From an uncultured Lachnospiraceae bacterium (GTDB taxonomy: Bacteria; Bacillota; Clostridia; Lachnospirales; Lachnospiraceae), in NCBI GenBank assembly GCA_947165025.1, contig CAMUYQ010000002.1, forward strand, positions 372,001-436,000: a stretch of DNA of 64,000 nt, in the 5' to 3' direction. Under the pieces are notes generated by a model. That model was given only the letters and a program-made list of their open reading frames with translations. It searched no databases and had not been told where the DNA came from. Of this stretch, positions 50,550-57,954 are shown piece by piece. Position 1 is the stretch's first letter, and each line of letters begins with the position of its first letter. The position numbers and the translations under genes are program-made.

Positions 50550-51953
50550 ATGATAAGAATCGCTGATACATATAACGGAAAAGTCAGGGGGATCGCAGCG
50601 GACGATCCGAGGGTAACCGTATTTAAAGGGATACCGTTTGCAAAGCCTCCTATCGGAGAACTTCGCTGGAAGGCACCTGAGCCTGTCGAAAACTGGGAAG
50701 GAGTGCGAGACTGTACTGAGTTTGCGCCGATATCGATGCAGGACATACCCGGAGTCGGAGATGACCTGTATGCAAGGGAGTTTCATGTTGACAGTGCGAT
50801 CGCGATAAGTGAGGACAGCCTGTATCTGAACGTCTGGACGGGCGCAAAAGAGCCGGGCGAGAAGCTGCCGGTACTCGTATGGATATACGGCGGAGCATTC
50901 CAGTGGGGATACACGTCGGAGATGGAGTTTAACGGAGAACGACTTGCCAGACACGGGATAGTTGTCGTCTCCATGGCATACCGTCTCGGAGTGTTCGGAT
51001 ATCTGGCGCATCCTGATCTTGATACAGAAGATCCCGCGCATCCGTCAAACTTCGGACTTCTGGACCAGCAGGCGGCACTTAAATGGGTGTATGAGAATAT
51101 CGCTGCATTCGGGGGAGATCCCGAAAATATCACTCTTGCGGGACAGAGCGCGGGCGGAGCGAGCGTAACGTATGCACTTTCAAATGATTCAAATGTTCAT
51201 ATGATAAAGAAGGCAACGGTGTTCAGCGGCTTTATCAGGAATCCTTTCTATGAAGATTCGATAATAATGCCGCGCCGGATAGAGAAGGTCAGGGAGAACG
51301 GAAAAGTTTTCATTGAATATCTGGGCTGCAGATCGATAGAAGAAGCCAGAGGGATTGATGCCGAAAAGATCAGGGATGCGTACTGGGAATATGCAAAGAG
51401 CCATCCGAGATTTGTTCCGTGCATTGACGGTGTATATGTTAAAGACGATCCTTTTGAACTTATGGTAAAGGGTGAAGTACCGGATATTCCCATCTTTGCA
51501 GGCTACACAAAAGACGAGTTCACGGACAAACTTCCTGCACGTGCAGATACGAGTGGCGAGAAAATACTTGCAGACGTGTTTGAAAAGGGCGGAGTGAAGT
51601 ATATCAATATCGTACAGGATTCTGTCAGAAAAGTTGCCCGCGCTCATGCGGTGAACAACTCAAAAAGCCCGATGTTTACGTACAAATTCTCACCTTCCGT
51701 ACCCGGAGATGACAACCCCGGAGTCTTCCATTCAGCTGATCTGTGGTTCTTTTTTGAAACTATCCAGAAGTGCTACAGACCCTACAATGGAATGCACTAT
51801 GCACTTGCGAGAAGGATGTGCGACTACTGGAGTAACTTTATCAGGACCGGAGATCCGAATGGCAAAGGATATGACGGAGCGGATCTTCCTGCCTGGAAAA
51901 AAGTTACTGACGAAGATGATTTTAAATATGAAATGATCTTCACGGAGAAGTGA
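50550..51953 (+). CDS. Type-B carboxylesterase / alpha-beta hydrolase
   Basis: 467 residues from ATG 50550 (GGGAG seven bases upstream); an in-frame start at 50355 would add a non-conserved stretch. The N-terminal VFKGIPFAKPPIGELRWK motif and EDSLYLNVW are classical for type-B carboxylesterases. The nucleophile elbow is GQSAGG (Ser200), the oxyanion loop YGGAF near 113. The acid and His should lie in the last third (HSADLWFFF near 395). No signal peptide, so cytoplasmic; probable ester substrates unknown. Confidence 0.9.
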   Translation: MIRIADTYNGKVRGIAADDPRVTVFKGIPFAKPPIGELRWKAPEPVENWEGVRDCTEFAPISMQDIPGVGDDLYAREFHVDSAIAISEDSLYLNVWTGAKEPGEKLPVLVWIYGGAFQWGYTSEMEFNGERLARHGIVVVSMAYRLGVFGYLAHPDLDTEDPAHPSNFGLLDQQAALKWVYENIAAFGGDPENITLAGQSAGGASVTYALSNDSNVHMIKKATVFSGFIRNPFYEDSIIMPRRIEKVRENGKVFIEYLGCRSIEEARGIDAEKIRDAYWEYAKSHPRFVPCIDGVYVKDDPFELMVKGEVPDIPIFAGYTKDEFTDKLPARADTSGEKILADVFEKGGVKYINIVQDSVRKVARAHAVNNSKSPMFTYKFSPSVPGDDNPGVFHSADLWFFFETIQKCYRPYNGMHYALARRMCDYWSNFIRTGDPNGKGYDGADLPAWKKVTDEDDFKYEMIFTEK

Positions 51954-51978
51954 GTAAACAGGTAGACATAACTTTTTC

Positions 51979-52007
51979 TTGATATATCCATAAATATGGT
52001 ATATAAT
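51979..52007 (+). promoter_or_regulatory. SigA-type promoter
   Basis: TTGATA (51979-51984), 17-bp spacer, TATAAT (52002-52007), 61 nt before the next gene. A small hairpin GGACA-TTTTTG-TGTCC lies in the leader (52018-52033). Confidence 0.7.
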
Positions 52008-52068
52008 GCAATTTACAGGACATTTTTGTGTCCGGGTTTATTAACATAATCTGAATTGGAGAGGAAAA

Positions 52069-52884
52069 ATGAAAAGAAGATCATTTTTGACACCGATAAT
52101 ATGTGCAGCTCTTTCGGCTGTTCTGGTCGCCGGATCGTTCACTTTCGATGTTAAGGCTATAGCAAGGACCCAGACTGAATCCACGGAAACAACGGGATCA
52201 ACGGAAAAGACCGAGACTACGACAACAACGACAACGACGAAGACCGAGAACGGTGGCGAAGAGACCGAGACAACAACGACCACCACGACAACAACCGAAG
52301 GTGAGGAAGCATCGGACAGCAGCAGTAATAAGAAGAACAGTACAAGTAATTCTTCATCGAATGCGTCCACCAAGAAGAGCACGACAAAGAAGAGCTCAAC
52401 GCCTCAGATTGATGAGAACGGTAATACTATTCTGATGACACAGAGCCAGAGACGTAAAAAGTGGCTCTCAAAGACGAACCCGAAGCGCGGAGAGAAGATC
52501 CCCAACGTTATTTACAAGCCCAATTACAACGGATTTACATATGCGGACTTCTCAACATGTAATTCATACAACTCCGAGAACGGACTCGGCGGTAGGCCCA
52601 TCTATCTTCTCGGAACGATCACCGATATCGAAAAAGTGTATGAGAACACCCTGTATTACGGTGTTGCGGTCATGGTCAACGACTGTGACGGATATCAGTG
52701 GTACATGCGAGCAAATGTTTCGAAGAACCTGTATGAGATATTCCGTAACCAGTTCCTCGGAAAGAGCGGTTACATATACGGTATCTATTCGGGATATTCG
52801 GGAGTGACCAACAGACCGATGATGGATATAACGGTAATCCACCAGAACGGAGTTTACCCGGTTGACATGAAGTCGTTCAAATGA
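52069..52884 (+). CDS. Secreted Thr-rich protein with C-terminal OB-like domain
   Basis: 271 residues. Signal peptide (MKRRSFLTPIICAALSAVLVAG...) then a low-complexity linker with two runs of eight to nine threonines among Glu/Lys (about residues 38-80) and a Ser/Asn/Lys stretch to about 110, a likely flexible wall-spanning or glycosylated spacer. The C-terminal domain (about 150-271) contains GRPIYLLGTITDIEKV...GYQWYMRANVSKNLYEIF...GKSGYIYGIYSGYSG, resembling secreted OB-fold domains in Firmicutes. No wall anchor. Function unknown. Confidence 0.65.
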   Translation: MKRRSFLTPIICAALSAVLVAGSFTFDVKAIARTQTESTETTGSTEKTETTTTTTTTKTENGGEETETTTTTTTTTEGEEASDSSSNKKNSTSNSSSNASTKKSTTKKSSTPQIDENGNTILMTQSQRRKKWLSKTNPKRGEKIPNVIYKPNYNGFTYADFSTCNSYNSENGLGGRPIYLLGTITDIEKVYENTLYYGVAVMVNDCDGYQWYMRANVSKNLYEIFRNQFLGKSGYIYGIYSGYSGVTNRPMMDITVIHQNGVYPVDMKSFK

Positions 52885-52904
52885 TTTTTGATAAATATGT
52901 AAGA

Positions 52905-52934
52905 AAAAGGGATCCGGATCACCGGGTCCCTTTT
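52905..52934. terminator. Bidirectional terminator between convergent genes
   Basis: Stem of about thirteen pairs (52905-52917 with 52922-52934, one G-U), loop ATCA, A-run left and T-run right. It serves both the secreted-protein gene and the receiver-domain gene. Confidence 0.85.
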
Positions 52935-53499
52935 ATTGTTCCTTATCGTCAGGTGATTCGGAAGATTCATCATCTTCCTTTATATATGTATCGAGTATAC
53001 GCTGAAGGTCGGCGCGCTTGACGGGGCGTGGGATGATATCAACGACACCCTCGGGAAGCTTGTTCTCGATCGCCGCCTTTTCGGAAGGTTCGGCGAGGTA
53101 GATCACCGGTGTATCCAAGAGTTCTTTGTAGGTCCTTACTATCTCAAGCACCCTCTTGGTTGACATAACATTCAAATAGCAGTCTATGAATATTATATCC
53201 GGTGCCGTTGAATTAAGGTAGAAGATAGCGTTCTTCGGGTTATCAAACACTTCCACCTCATAGTCACGCTGAAGGTATATCTTCATAAGATCGAGCGTTG
53301 AAAAATCATCGTCAATGATGACTATGCAGTGTTTGCCGCTTTCGGTCTTCTTCGGCTTCAGGTCGGGAACTATCATTGTGTCCGTCGTGAACATCGTTGA
53401 ATCGGGAGCCCCGTAAGGCGAGTTCGCGTGTGAACCGGAATTCTTTGATGAGCTGCCGTCTACAAGATTGGACAGTTGTAAAAAGATATCGTCTTCCAT
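52933..53499 (-). CDS. Single-domain response regulator (receiver only)
   Basis: 188 residues from ATG 53499. The first 60 residues are low-complexity (Ser/Gly/Asn); the receiver domain (about 70-180) shows IVIIDDD, the phospho-acceptor Asp in DIIFIDCYL and Lys in PRPVKRADL; Ala replaces the usual Thr/Ser in VIYLAEP. No output domain, and the C-terminus is acidic. Its own -10 TATAAT ends only 7 nt before the ATG, so the mRNA may be leaderless. Partner kinase not in the window. Confidence 0.78.
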   Translation of the reverse strand: MEDDIFLQLSNLVDGSSSKNSGSHANSPYGAPDSTMFTTDTMIVPDLKPKKTESGKHCIVIIDDDFSTLDLMKIYLQRDYEVEVFDNPKNAIFYLNSTAPDIIFIDCYLNVMSTKRVLEIVRTYKELLDTPVIYLAEPSEKAAIENKLPEGVVDIIPRPVKRADLQRILDTYIKEDDESSESPDDKEQ

Positions 53500-53506
53500 G
53501 CCTGAT

Positions 53507-53535
53507 ATTATACCATATTTTACTTTTTTAAACAA
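53507..53535 (-). promoter_or_regulatory. Promoter of the receiver-domain gene
   Basis: Minus strand TTGTTT (53535-53530), 17-bp spacer, TATAAT (53512-53507). Expected transcription start falls at or within two bases of the ATG at 53499. Confidence 0.6.
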
Positions 53536-53545
53536 TTTACAAAAA

Positions 53546-53579
53546 ACCTATTGACATACTAGGTGAAATAATGTAGTAT
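53546..53579 (+). promoter_or_regulatory. Promoter of the Cys/Met transport operon with overlapping inverted repeat
   Basis: TTGACA (53551-53556), 17-bp spacer, TAGTAT (53574-53579). The -35 lies inside ACCTA-N9-TAGGT (53546-53564), a candidate repressor site. ACCTA and TAGGT half-sites recur at the promoter of the Rrf2 gene (59801-59827). Confidence 0.65.
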
Positions 53580-53604
53580 GCTGATTATCAAAACGAAAGG
53601 AAAC

Positions 53605-53733
53605 ATGACAGAGATGAGAAACAACAGTCATAAGTACAATTGCATGTGTTGTATGTGTTGTCGAATGCTTTACTCCCAGGCGGTGAACAAGGTCGGGTGT
53701 ATGGCCCATTTGTCATGCGACCTCAAACGCTGA
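53605..53733 (+). CDS. Cys/Met-rich leader peptide (42 codons)
   Basis: ATG 53605 has AAAGG (53596-53600) upstream; ATG 53614 is an in-frame alternative. The peptide has seven Cys and six Met; codons 13-19 read CMCCMCC and contain the tandem nine-mer ATGTGTTGT (53644-53661). It ends at TGA 53731, before a terminator and the sulfur-amino-acid transport operon. No signal peptide or fold is evident. Its last third overlaps RNA segments that can pair with the terminator's 5' arm. I read it as an attenuator leader: ribosomes stalling at Cys (or Met) codons for lack of charged tRNA would favour antitermination. The role is inference from layout. Confidence 0.7.
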   Translation: MTEMRNNSHKYNCMCCMCCRMLYSQAVNKVGCMAHLSCDLKR

Positions 53734-53774
53734 TCTGTCATTTCGGATCAAAGCTGACCACTGCCCGGGAGTAA
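53670..53774 (+). promoter_or_regulatory. Antiterminator pairing of the leader RNA
   Basis: Segment A, 53670-53685 (within leader codons 21-27), pairs with segment B, 53759-53774: 14 Watson-Crick pairs, one G-U, one A-C mismatch in 16 positions. Segment B contains the 5' arm of the following terminator, so the two structures exclude each other. Between them 53691-53695/53718-53722 (GGTCG/CGACC) and 53731-53735/53746-53750 (TGATC/GATCA) can form nested hairpins. Confidence 0.65.
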
Positions 53775-53794
53775 GAACACCGGGTTGTTTTTTT
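53764..53794 (+). terminator. Attenuator terminator upstream of the transport operon
   Basis: CCCGG (53764-53768) pairs with CCGGG (53780-53784), extended by a G-U and two more pairs across a mismatch; loop of 11, then TTGTTTTTTT. It lies 31 nt after the leader-peptide stop and about 65 nt before the transport operon. Confidence 0.65.
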
Positions 53795-53858
53795 GCTCAA
53801 AGGCTGCAAAGCCGGACAACAGATAATCACATGCAAACAGAAACAAAGGAGAAAAGTT

Positions 53859-55538
53859 ATGAAAAACAGTATCATTAAGAAAGTTTTGGTAAGTGCACTT
53901 GCAGCAGTAACATCATTTGTGGCACTTACGGGATGCACAAATGCACAGGCTCCCGCACAGGGCGGCTCGGAGACGGTTCCCGCAGCAGGCGCTGTTTACA
54001 GGAACCTTGATCAGATCAAGGAGAGCGGTGAGATCAACATCGGCGTATTCTCAGATAAGAACCCGTTCGGATATGTTGATGAGAACGGAACATATCAGGG
54101 ATATGACGTATACTTCGCAGAGAGGATCGGAAAAGACCTCGGAGTAAAGATCAATTACGTATCAACGGAAGCAGCAAGCAGAGTTGAGTATCTTGAGACA
54201 GGTAAGGTTGATATAATCCTTGCAAACTTCACGGTAACAGATGAGAGAGCCGAGAAGGTTGACTTCGCACTTCCTTACATGAATGTTGCACTCGGTGTCG
54301 TATCACACGAGGACAACGTTATCGAGAGCCTTGATCAGGTAAAGGGAGATGACCAGATCATAGTAATATCGGGAACGACAGCAGAGACATACCTTGAGAA
54401 GAACTATCCCGACATCAAGCTTCAGAAGTTTGACACATATGCAACAGCAAAGACATCATTCGAGAACGGCACAGGCGTTGCATGGGCAAACGACAACACA
54501 GAGGTTATCGCTTACTCACTTGAGAATCCCGGATATGTTGTAGGTATCCCTTCCCTCGGAAGCCAGGATACGATCGCACCCGCCGTATCAAAGGGTAACC
54601 AGAGCCTTCTTGACTGGATCAATGACGAGATCGTTAAGCTCGGCGAAGAGAACTTCTTCCATGCAGACTATGAAGCAACACTTATCGACACCTACGGAAA
54701 AGATTATGAAGATACACTTGTAGTTGAGGGCGGAAAGGCAGCAGGCGCTGCAGAGAGCACAGAGGCAGCTGCAACAGGCGAACTCGACATTAAGCCCGGT
54801 AACGGCGAGACTATCAAGATCGCAGCTTCACCGGTACCTCATGCAGAGATCCTTGCAGAGGCAGCAAAGATCCTTGACGGATACGGATACAAGCTTGACA
54901 TCGTTGAATTCGAAGATTACGTACAGCCCAACCTTGTAGTAGAATCAGGCGAGTTTGATGCAAACTACATGGAGCATGTTCCGTACCTTAACAGCTTCAA
55001 CGAAGAGCAGGGAACACATATCGTAGACGCAGGTGACATCCACTATGAGCCTTTCGGTATCTATCCCGGTAAGAAGAAGAGTCTTGACGAGATCGGTGAC
55101 GGCGACAGCATCGCAGTTCCGAACGATACGACAAACGAAGCAAGAGCACTGCTCCTTCTTCAGGACAACGGTCTTCTCAAGCTCAAGGAAGGTGCCGGCC
55201 TTACGGCAACCGTAAACGATATCGAAGAAAACCCTCACAACATCAAGTTTGTTGAGCTTGAGGCTGCTCAGGTGGCAAGAGTCGTAAACGAAGTCGAATA
55301 TGTAGTCCTTAACGGTAACTACGCTCTTGAGGCAGGTTACTCGGTAGGCAAGGATTCGATAGCTTATGAATCAAGCGATTCCGTTGCGGCAAAGACATAC
55401 GTTAACATCATCGGTGTACTTGACGGAAACCAGAATTCCGACAAGATCAAGGCACTTGTAAGCGTCCTTCGTTCCGATGATATCAAGAAGTTCATTACCG
55501 ACAAGTACGACGGTGCCGTTATCTTCTTTGAAAAATAA
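53859..55538 (+). CDS. Fused double substrate-binding lipoprotein: family-3 (cystine-type) plus MetQ/NlpA
   Basis: 559 residues from ATG 53859 (AAAGGAG seven bases upstream). Signal peptide with lipobox ALTGC (Cys26). Domain 1 (about 45-285) is an SBP_bac_3 protein: INIGVFSDKNPFGYVDENGTYQGYDVYFAERIG and ANFTVTDERAEKVDFALPY. An Ala/Glu/Gly linker (about 288-312) joins domain 2 (about 316-559), a MetQ/NlpA protein: IAASPVPHAEIL, EFEDYVQPNLVVESGEFDANYMEHVPYL and GIYPGKKKSLDEI. It should capture both a cystine-like and a methionine-like ligand outside the membrane and feed the two importers encoded downstream. Two complete binding proteins in one chain is unusual. Confidence 0.9.
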   Translation: MKNSIIKKVLVSALAAVTSFVALTGCTNAQAPAQGGSETVPAAGAVYRNLDQIKESGEINIGVFSDKNPFGYVDENGTYQGYDVYFAERIGKDLGVKINYVSTEAASRVEYLETGKVDIILANFTVTDERAEKVDFALPYMNVALGVVSHEDNVIESLDQVKGDDQIIVISGTTAETYLEKNYPDIKLQKFDTYATAKTSFENGTGVAWANDNTEVIAYSLENPGYVVGIPSLGSQDTIAPAVSKGNQSLLDWINDEIVKLGEENFFHADYEATLIDTYGKDYEDTLVVEGGKAAGAAESTEAAATGELDIKPGNGETIKIAASPVPHAEILAEAAKILDGYGYKLDIVEFEDYVQPNLVVESGEFDANYMEHVPYLNSFNEEQGTHIVDAGDIHYEPFGIYPGKKKSLDEIGDGDSIAVPNDTTNEARALLLLQDNGLLKLKEGAGLTATVNDIEENPHNIKFVELEAAQVARVVNEVEYVVLNGNYALEAGYSVGKDSIAYESSDSVAAKTYVNIIGVLDGNQNSDKIKALVSVLRSDDIKKFITDKYDGAVIFFEK

Positions 55539-55555
55539 GCGAAATGTATTAAAAT

Positions 55556-55588
55556 ATGCGGGAGGGAATCGTTTCCTCCCGCATTTTG
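55556..55588 (+). terminator. Intercistronic terminator-like hairpin after the binding protein
   Basis: Thirteen-pair stem (55556-55568 with 55572-55584, one G-U), loop TCG, then a short T-run (TTTT). Probably a partial terminator or mRNA-stabilising hairpin giving excess binding protein over transporter subunits. Confidence 0.75.
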
Positions 55589-55617
55589 TGTATATTTTCG
55601 AATTGGAGTAACCGTTT

Positions 55618-56628
55618 ATGAGTATCATTGAGATCAAAAACCTCACAAAGAAATTCGAGGTGGAAGGGCATGTGATCACTGCACTTGACGGAGTGAGCCT
55701 GTCCATCGAGAAAGGAGATGTCTTCGGGATAATCGGAATGAGCGGCGCCGGAAAGAGTACGCTCGTGCGCTCGATCAATTATCTCGAGAAACCTTCGGAA
55801 GGCGTAGTCCTTATCGACGGCGTGAATCTTGAGGACCTGTCTGAAAAGGAACTCAGAAAGGAAAGAAGCCGGATCGGCATGATCTTCCAGAACTTCAATC
55901 TTCTTGAGCAGAAGAATGTCATCGACAACGTCTGCTTCCCGCTTGAGATTGCCGGAGTCAAGAAGAAGGATGCAAGAGTAAGGGCCAGGGAACTTCTCAG
56001 GCTCGTCAATCTTGAAGACAAGGAAAAATCATACCCTTCGCAGCTCTCCGGCGGCCAGAAGCAGAGAGTTGCGATAGCAAGAGCGCTTTCGACAAACCCG
56101 CAGATCCTTCTGTGCGATGAGGCAACAAGCGCACTCGACCCGCAGACGACGGGATCCATCCTGTCGCTTCTTCGTGAGATCAACGAAAAGTTCGGCATCA
56201 CGATAGTCATCATCACGCACCAGATGTCAGTCGTTACCGAAGTATGTAAGAAGGTCGCGATCATCGACAGCGGAAGGCTCGTGGAAGAGGGTGAGGTTGA
56301 AAAGATATTCACGAACCCTCAGTCGGATGCCGCAAAGGAACTGATCTCGGGCAGGGAGATACGCTATACACCGCTGGAGAGCCTTGATACGGGCAGGAAG
56401 ATAAGGATCGTATTCCGTGAGAATTCGGCATATGAGCCTGTTATCGCAAACACGATACTGAAGATGCAGGCACCGCTTAACATACTTCGTGCCGATACGA
56501 GAAATGTTAACGGAAAGGCCGTTGGTGAGATGATACTCGGACTTCCCGAAGGGGAGGAACTCCAGAACAGCATAATAGACCACATTAAGGAAGCGGGACT
56601 TACCGTAACGGAGGTGACTGAAGAATGA
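55618..56628 (+). CDS. metN: Methionine ABC importer ATPase MetN
   Basis: 336 residues. ABC core with Walker A GMSGAGKST, Q-loop MIFQNFNLLEQ, signature LSGGQKQR, Walker B ILLCDEATSALDP and H-loop VIITHQ. The C-terminal NIL domain (about 260-336, IRIVFRENSAYEPVIANTILKM) is the methionine-sensing regulatory domain specific to MetN, able to slow transport when cytoplasmic methionine is high. Pairs with MetI encoded next (ATGA overlap) and with the MetQ half of the upstream lipoprotein. Confidence 0.95.
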   Translation: MSIIEIKNLTKKFEVEGHVITALDGVSLSIEKGDVFGIIGMSGAGKSTLVRSINYLEKPSEGVVLIDGVNLEDLSEKELRKERSRIGMIFQNFNLLEQKNVIDNVCFPLEIAGVKKKDARVRARELLRLVNLEDKEKSYPSQLSGGQKQRVAIARALSTNPQILLCDEATSALDPQTTGSILSLLREINEKFGITIVIITHQMSVVTEVCKKVAIIDSGRLVEEGEVEKIFTNPQSDAAKELISGREIRYTPLESLDTGRKIRIVFRENSAYEPVIANTILKMQAPLNILRADTRNVNGKAVGEMILGLPEGEELQNSIIDHIKEAGLTVTEVTEE

Positions 56629-57284
56629 ATGCACAGGTTATACAGATGCTCCTTGAGGGTATTAGGGATACTTTGTACATGACGTTCGGCTCCGTGATAA
56701 TAGGTTACATTCTCGGGCTTCCTCTCGGCATTCTTCTTTTTGTGTCAAACGACAAAGGATTAAAGCCTAACAAGGTCATATACAGGGTGTGCGATTTTAT
56801 CATCAATATCATCAGGTCGATCCCGTTCCTGATCCTCCTGATACTGCTCATACCTTTTACAAGGCTTGTTGTCGGGCAGAGCTACGGCTCGACCGCAACG
56901 ATAGTGCCACTTGTTATTTGCGCGGCTCCCTACATCGCAAGAGTCGTTGAGTCATCCCTTAACGATGTAGACACAGGTGTCATCGAGGCCGCAAAATCAA
57001 TGGGTGCGAGCAACATGCAGATCATTTTCAAGGTTCTGCTCGTTGAAGCAAGAACCTCACTTATGACGGGATTTACGATCACTACGGGACTTCTGCTCGG
57101 CTACTCCGCAATGAGCGGAACTGTCGGCGGCGGCGGACTCGGTGATATCGCAGTCAGATACGGATACTACAGATGGCAGACCGATATCATGATCGTCACG
57201 GTCGTTCTTCTGATAGTGATCTTCCAGATAATACAGAATGTCGGAACAGGTATATCGATGAAGTCCGACAAGAGGAAACGATAG
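56625..57284 (+). CDS. metI: Methionine ABC importer permease MetI
   Basis: 219 residues with five transmembrane helices. The coupling motif VIEAAKSMGASNMQIIFKVLLVEA (EAA loop) is at about residues 123-146; IRSIPFLILLILLIPFTR near 62-80 is typical of MetI. It forms the membrane channel for MetN. Seven nucleotides separate it from the next permease gene of a different transporter class, so both importers share a transcript. Confidence 0.95.
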   Translation: MNAQVIQMLLEGIRDTLYMTFGSVIIGYILGLPLGILLFVSNDKGLKPNKVIYRVCDFIINIIRSIPFLILLILLIPFTRLVVGQSYGSTATIVPLVICAAPYIARVVESSLNDVDTGVIEAAKSMGASNMQIIFKVLLVEARTSLMTGFTITTGLLLGYSAMSGTVGGGGLGDIAVRYGYYRWQTDIMIVTVVLLIVIFQIIQNVGTGISMKSDKRKR

Positions 57285-57291
57285 GTCTTCA

Positions 57292-57951
57292 ATGGATTTT
57301 GCAGTAATACAGGAATACATGCCTCTTTATATTGAGGCGTTCATACTGACGGTAAAGATCGGCTGGATCGGCATCGCGCTGTCGCTCGTGATAGGAGTGG
57401 CGGCGGCATTTGTCATGCATTTCAAGGTCCCTGTCCTGTCGCGTATCGCAAAGATCTATGTGGAACTGTTCAGAAACACACCGCTTCTGGTGCAGCTCTT
57501 CTTCATATACTTTGCGCTTCCGAAGATAGGGATACAGATGTCGGCCGAAACGTGCGGAGCGCTCGGACTCGGGCTTCTCGGCGGAAGCTATATGGCAGAA
57601 GGCTTCAGAAGCGGTATGGAAGCGATCCCCGCATCGCAGTCGGAAAGCGCACTGGCGCTCGGAATGGTTAAAAGGCAGATGTTCACATCGGTCATCTTCC
57701 CGGAGGCGCTGTCTCTTTCGGTTCCGGCGATAGTCGCAAACGTGATATTCCTGCTTAAGGAAACGAGCGTGTTCTCGGCGATAAGCCTGATGGATCTGAT
57801 GTTCACCGCAAAGGATCTGATAGGCCTTTACTACAACACAACGGAAGCACTGTTCATGCTCGTTATGTTCTATATAGTGATGCTCCTTCCGGTCTCGCTC
57901 ATCGGAAGTTATCTTGAAAAGAAGGCGCGGCTTGCCACGTTCGGGGAGTAG
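57292..57951 (+). CDS. Polar amino-acid ABC permease, HisM family (cystine-type)
   Basis: 219 residues, five helices. ELFRNTPLLVQLFFIYFALPKIG near residues 58-80 is the HisM/TcyL signature; the EAA loop GMEAIPASQSESALALGMVKRQMFTSVIFPEAL follows near 105-137. It likely forms a heterodimer with the following permease. Assignment to cystine or a related sulfur amino acid rests on the fused binding protein and the Cys-rich leader; the family alone also includes glutamine, arginine and histidine transporters. Confidence 0.88.
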   Translation: MDFAVIQEYMPLYIEAFILTVKIGWIGIALSLVIGVAAAFVMHFKVPVLSRIAKIYVELFRNTPLLVQLFFIYFALPKIGIQMSAETCGALGLGLLGGSYMAEGFRSGMEAIPASQSESALALGMVKRQMFTSVIFPEALSLSVPAIVANVIFLLKETSVFSAISLMDLMFTAKDLIGLYYNTTEALFMLVMFYIVMLLPVSLIGSYLEKKARLATFGE

Positions 57952-57954
57952 ATC

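Noticed and set aside
53590..53800. T-box or SAM (S-box) riboswitch before the Cys/Met operon
   Set aside because: The T-box core AGGGUGGNACCGCG and the S-box core motifs are absent; the region is instead explained by the Cys-rich frame and the paired structures.
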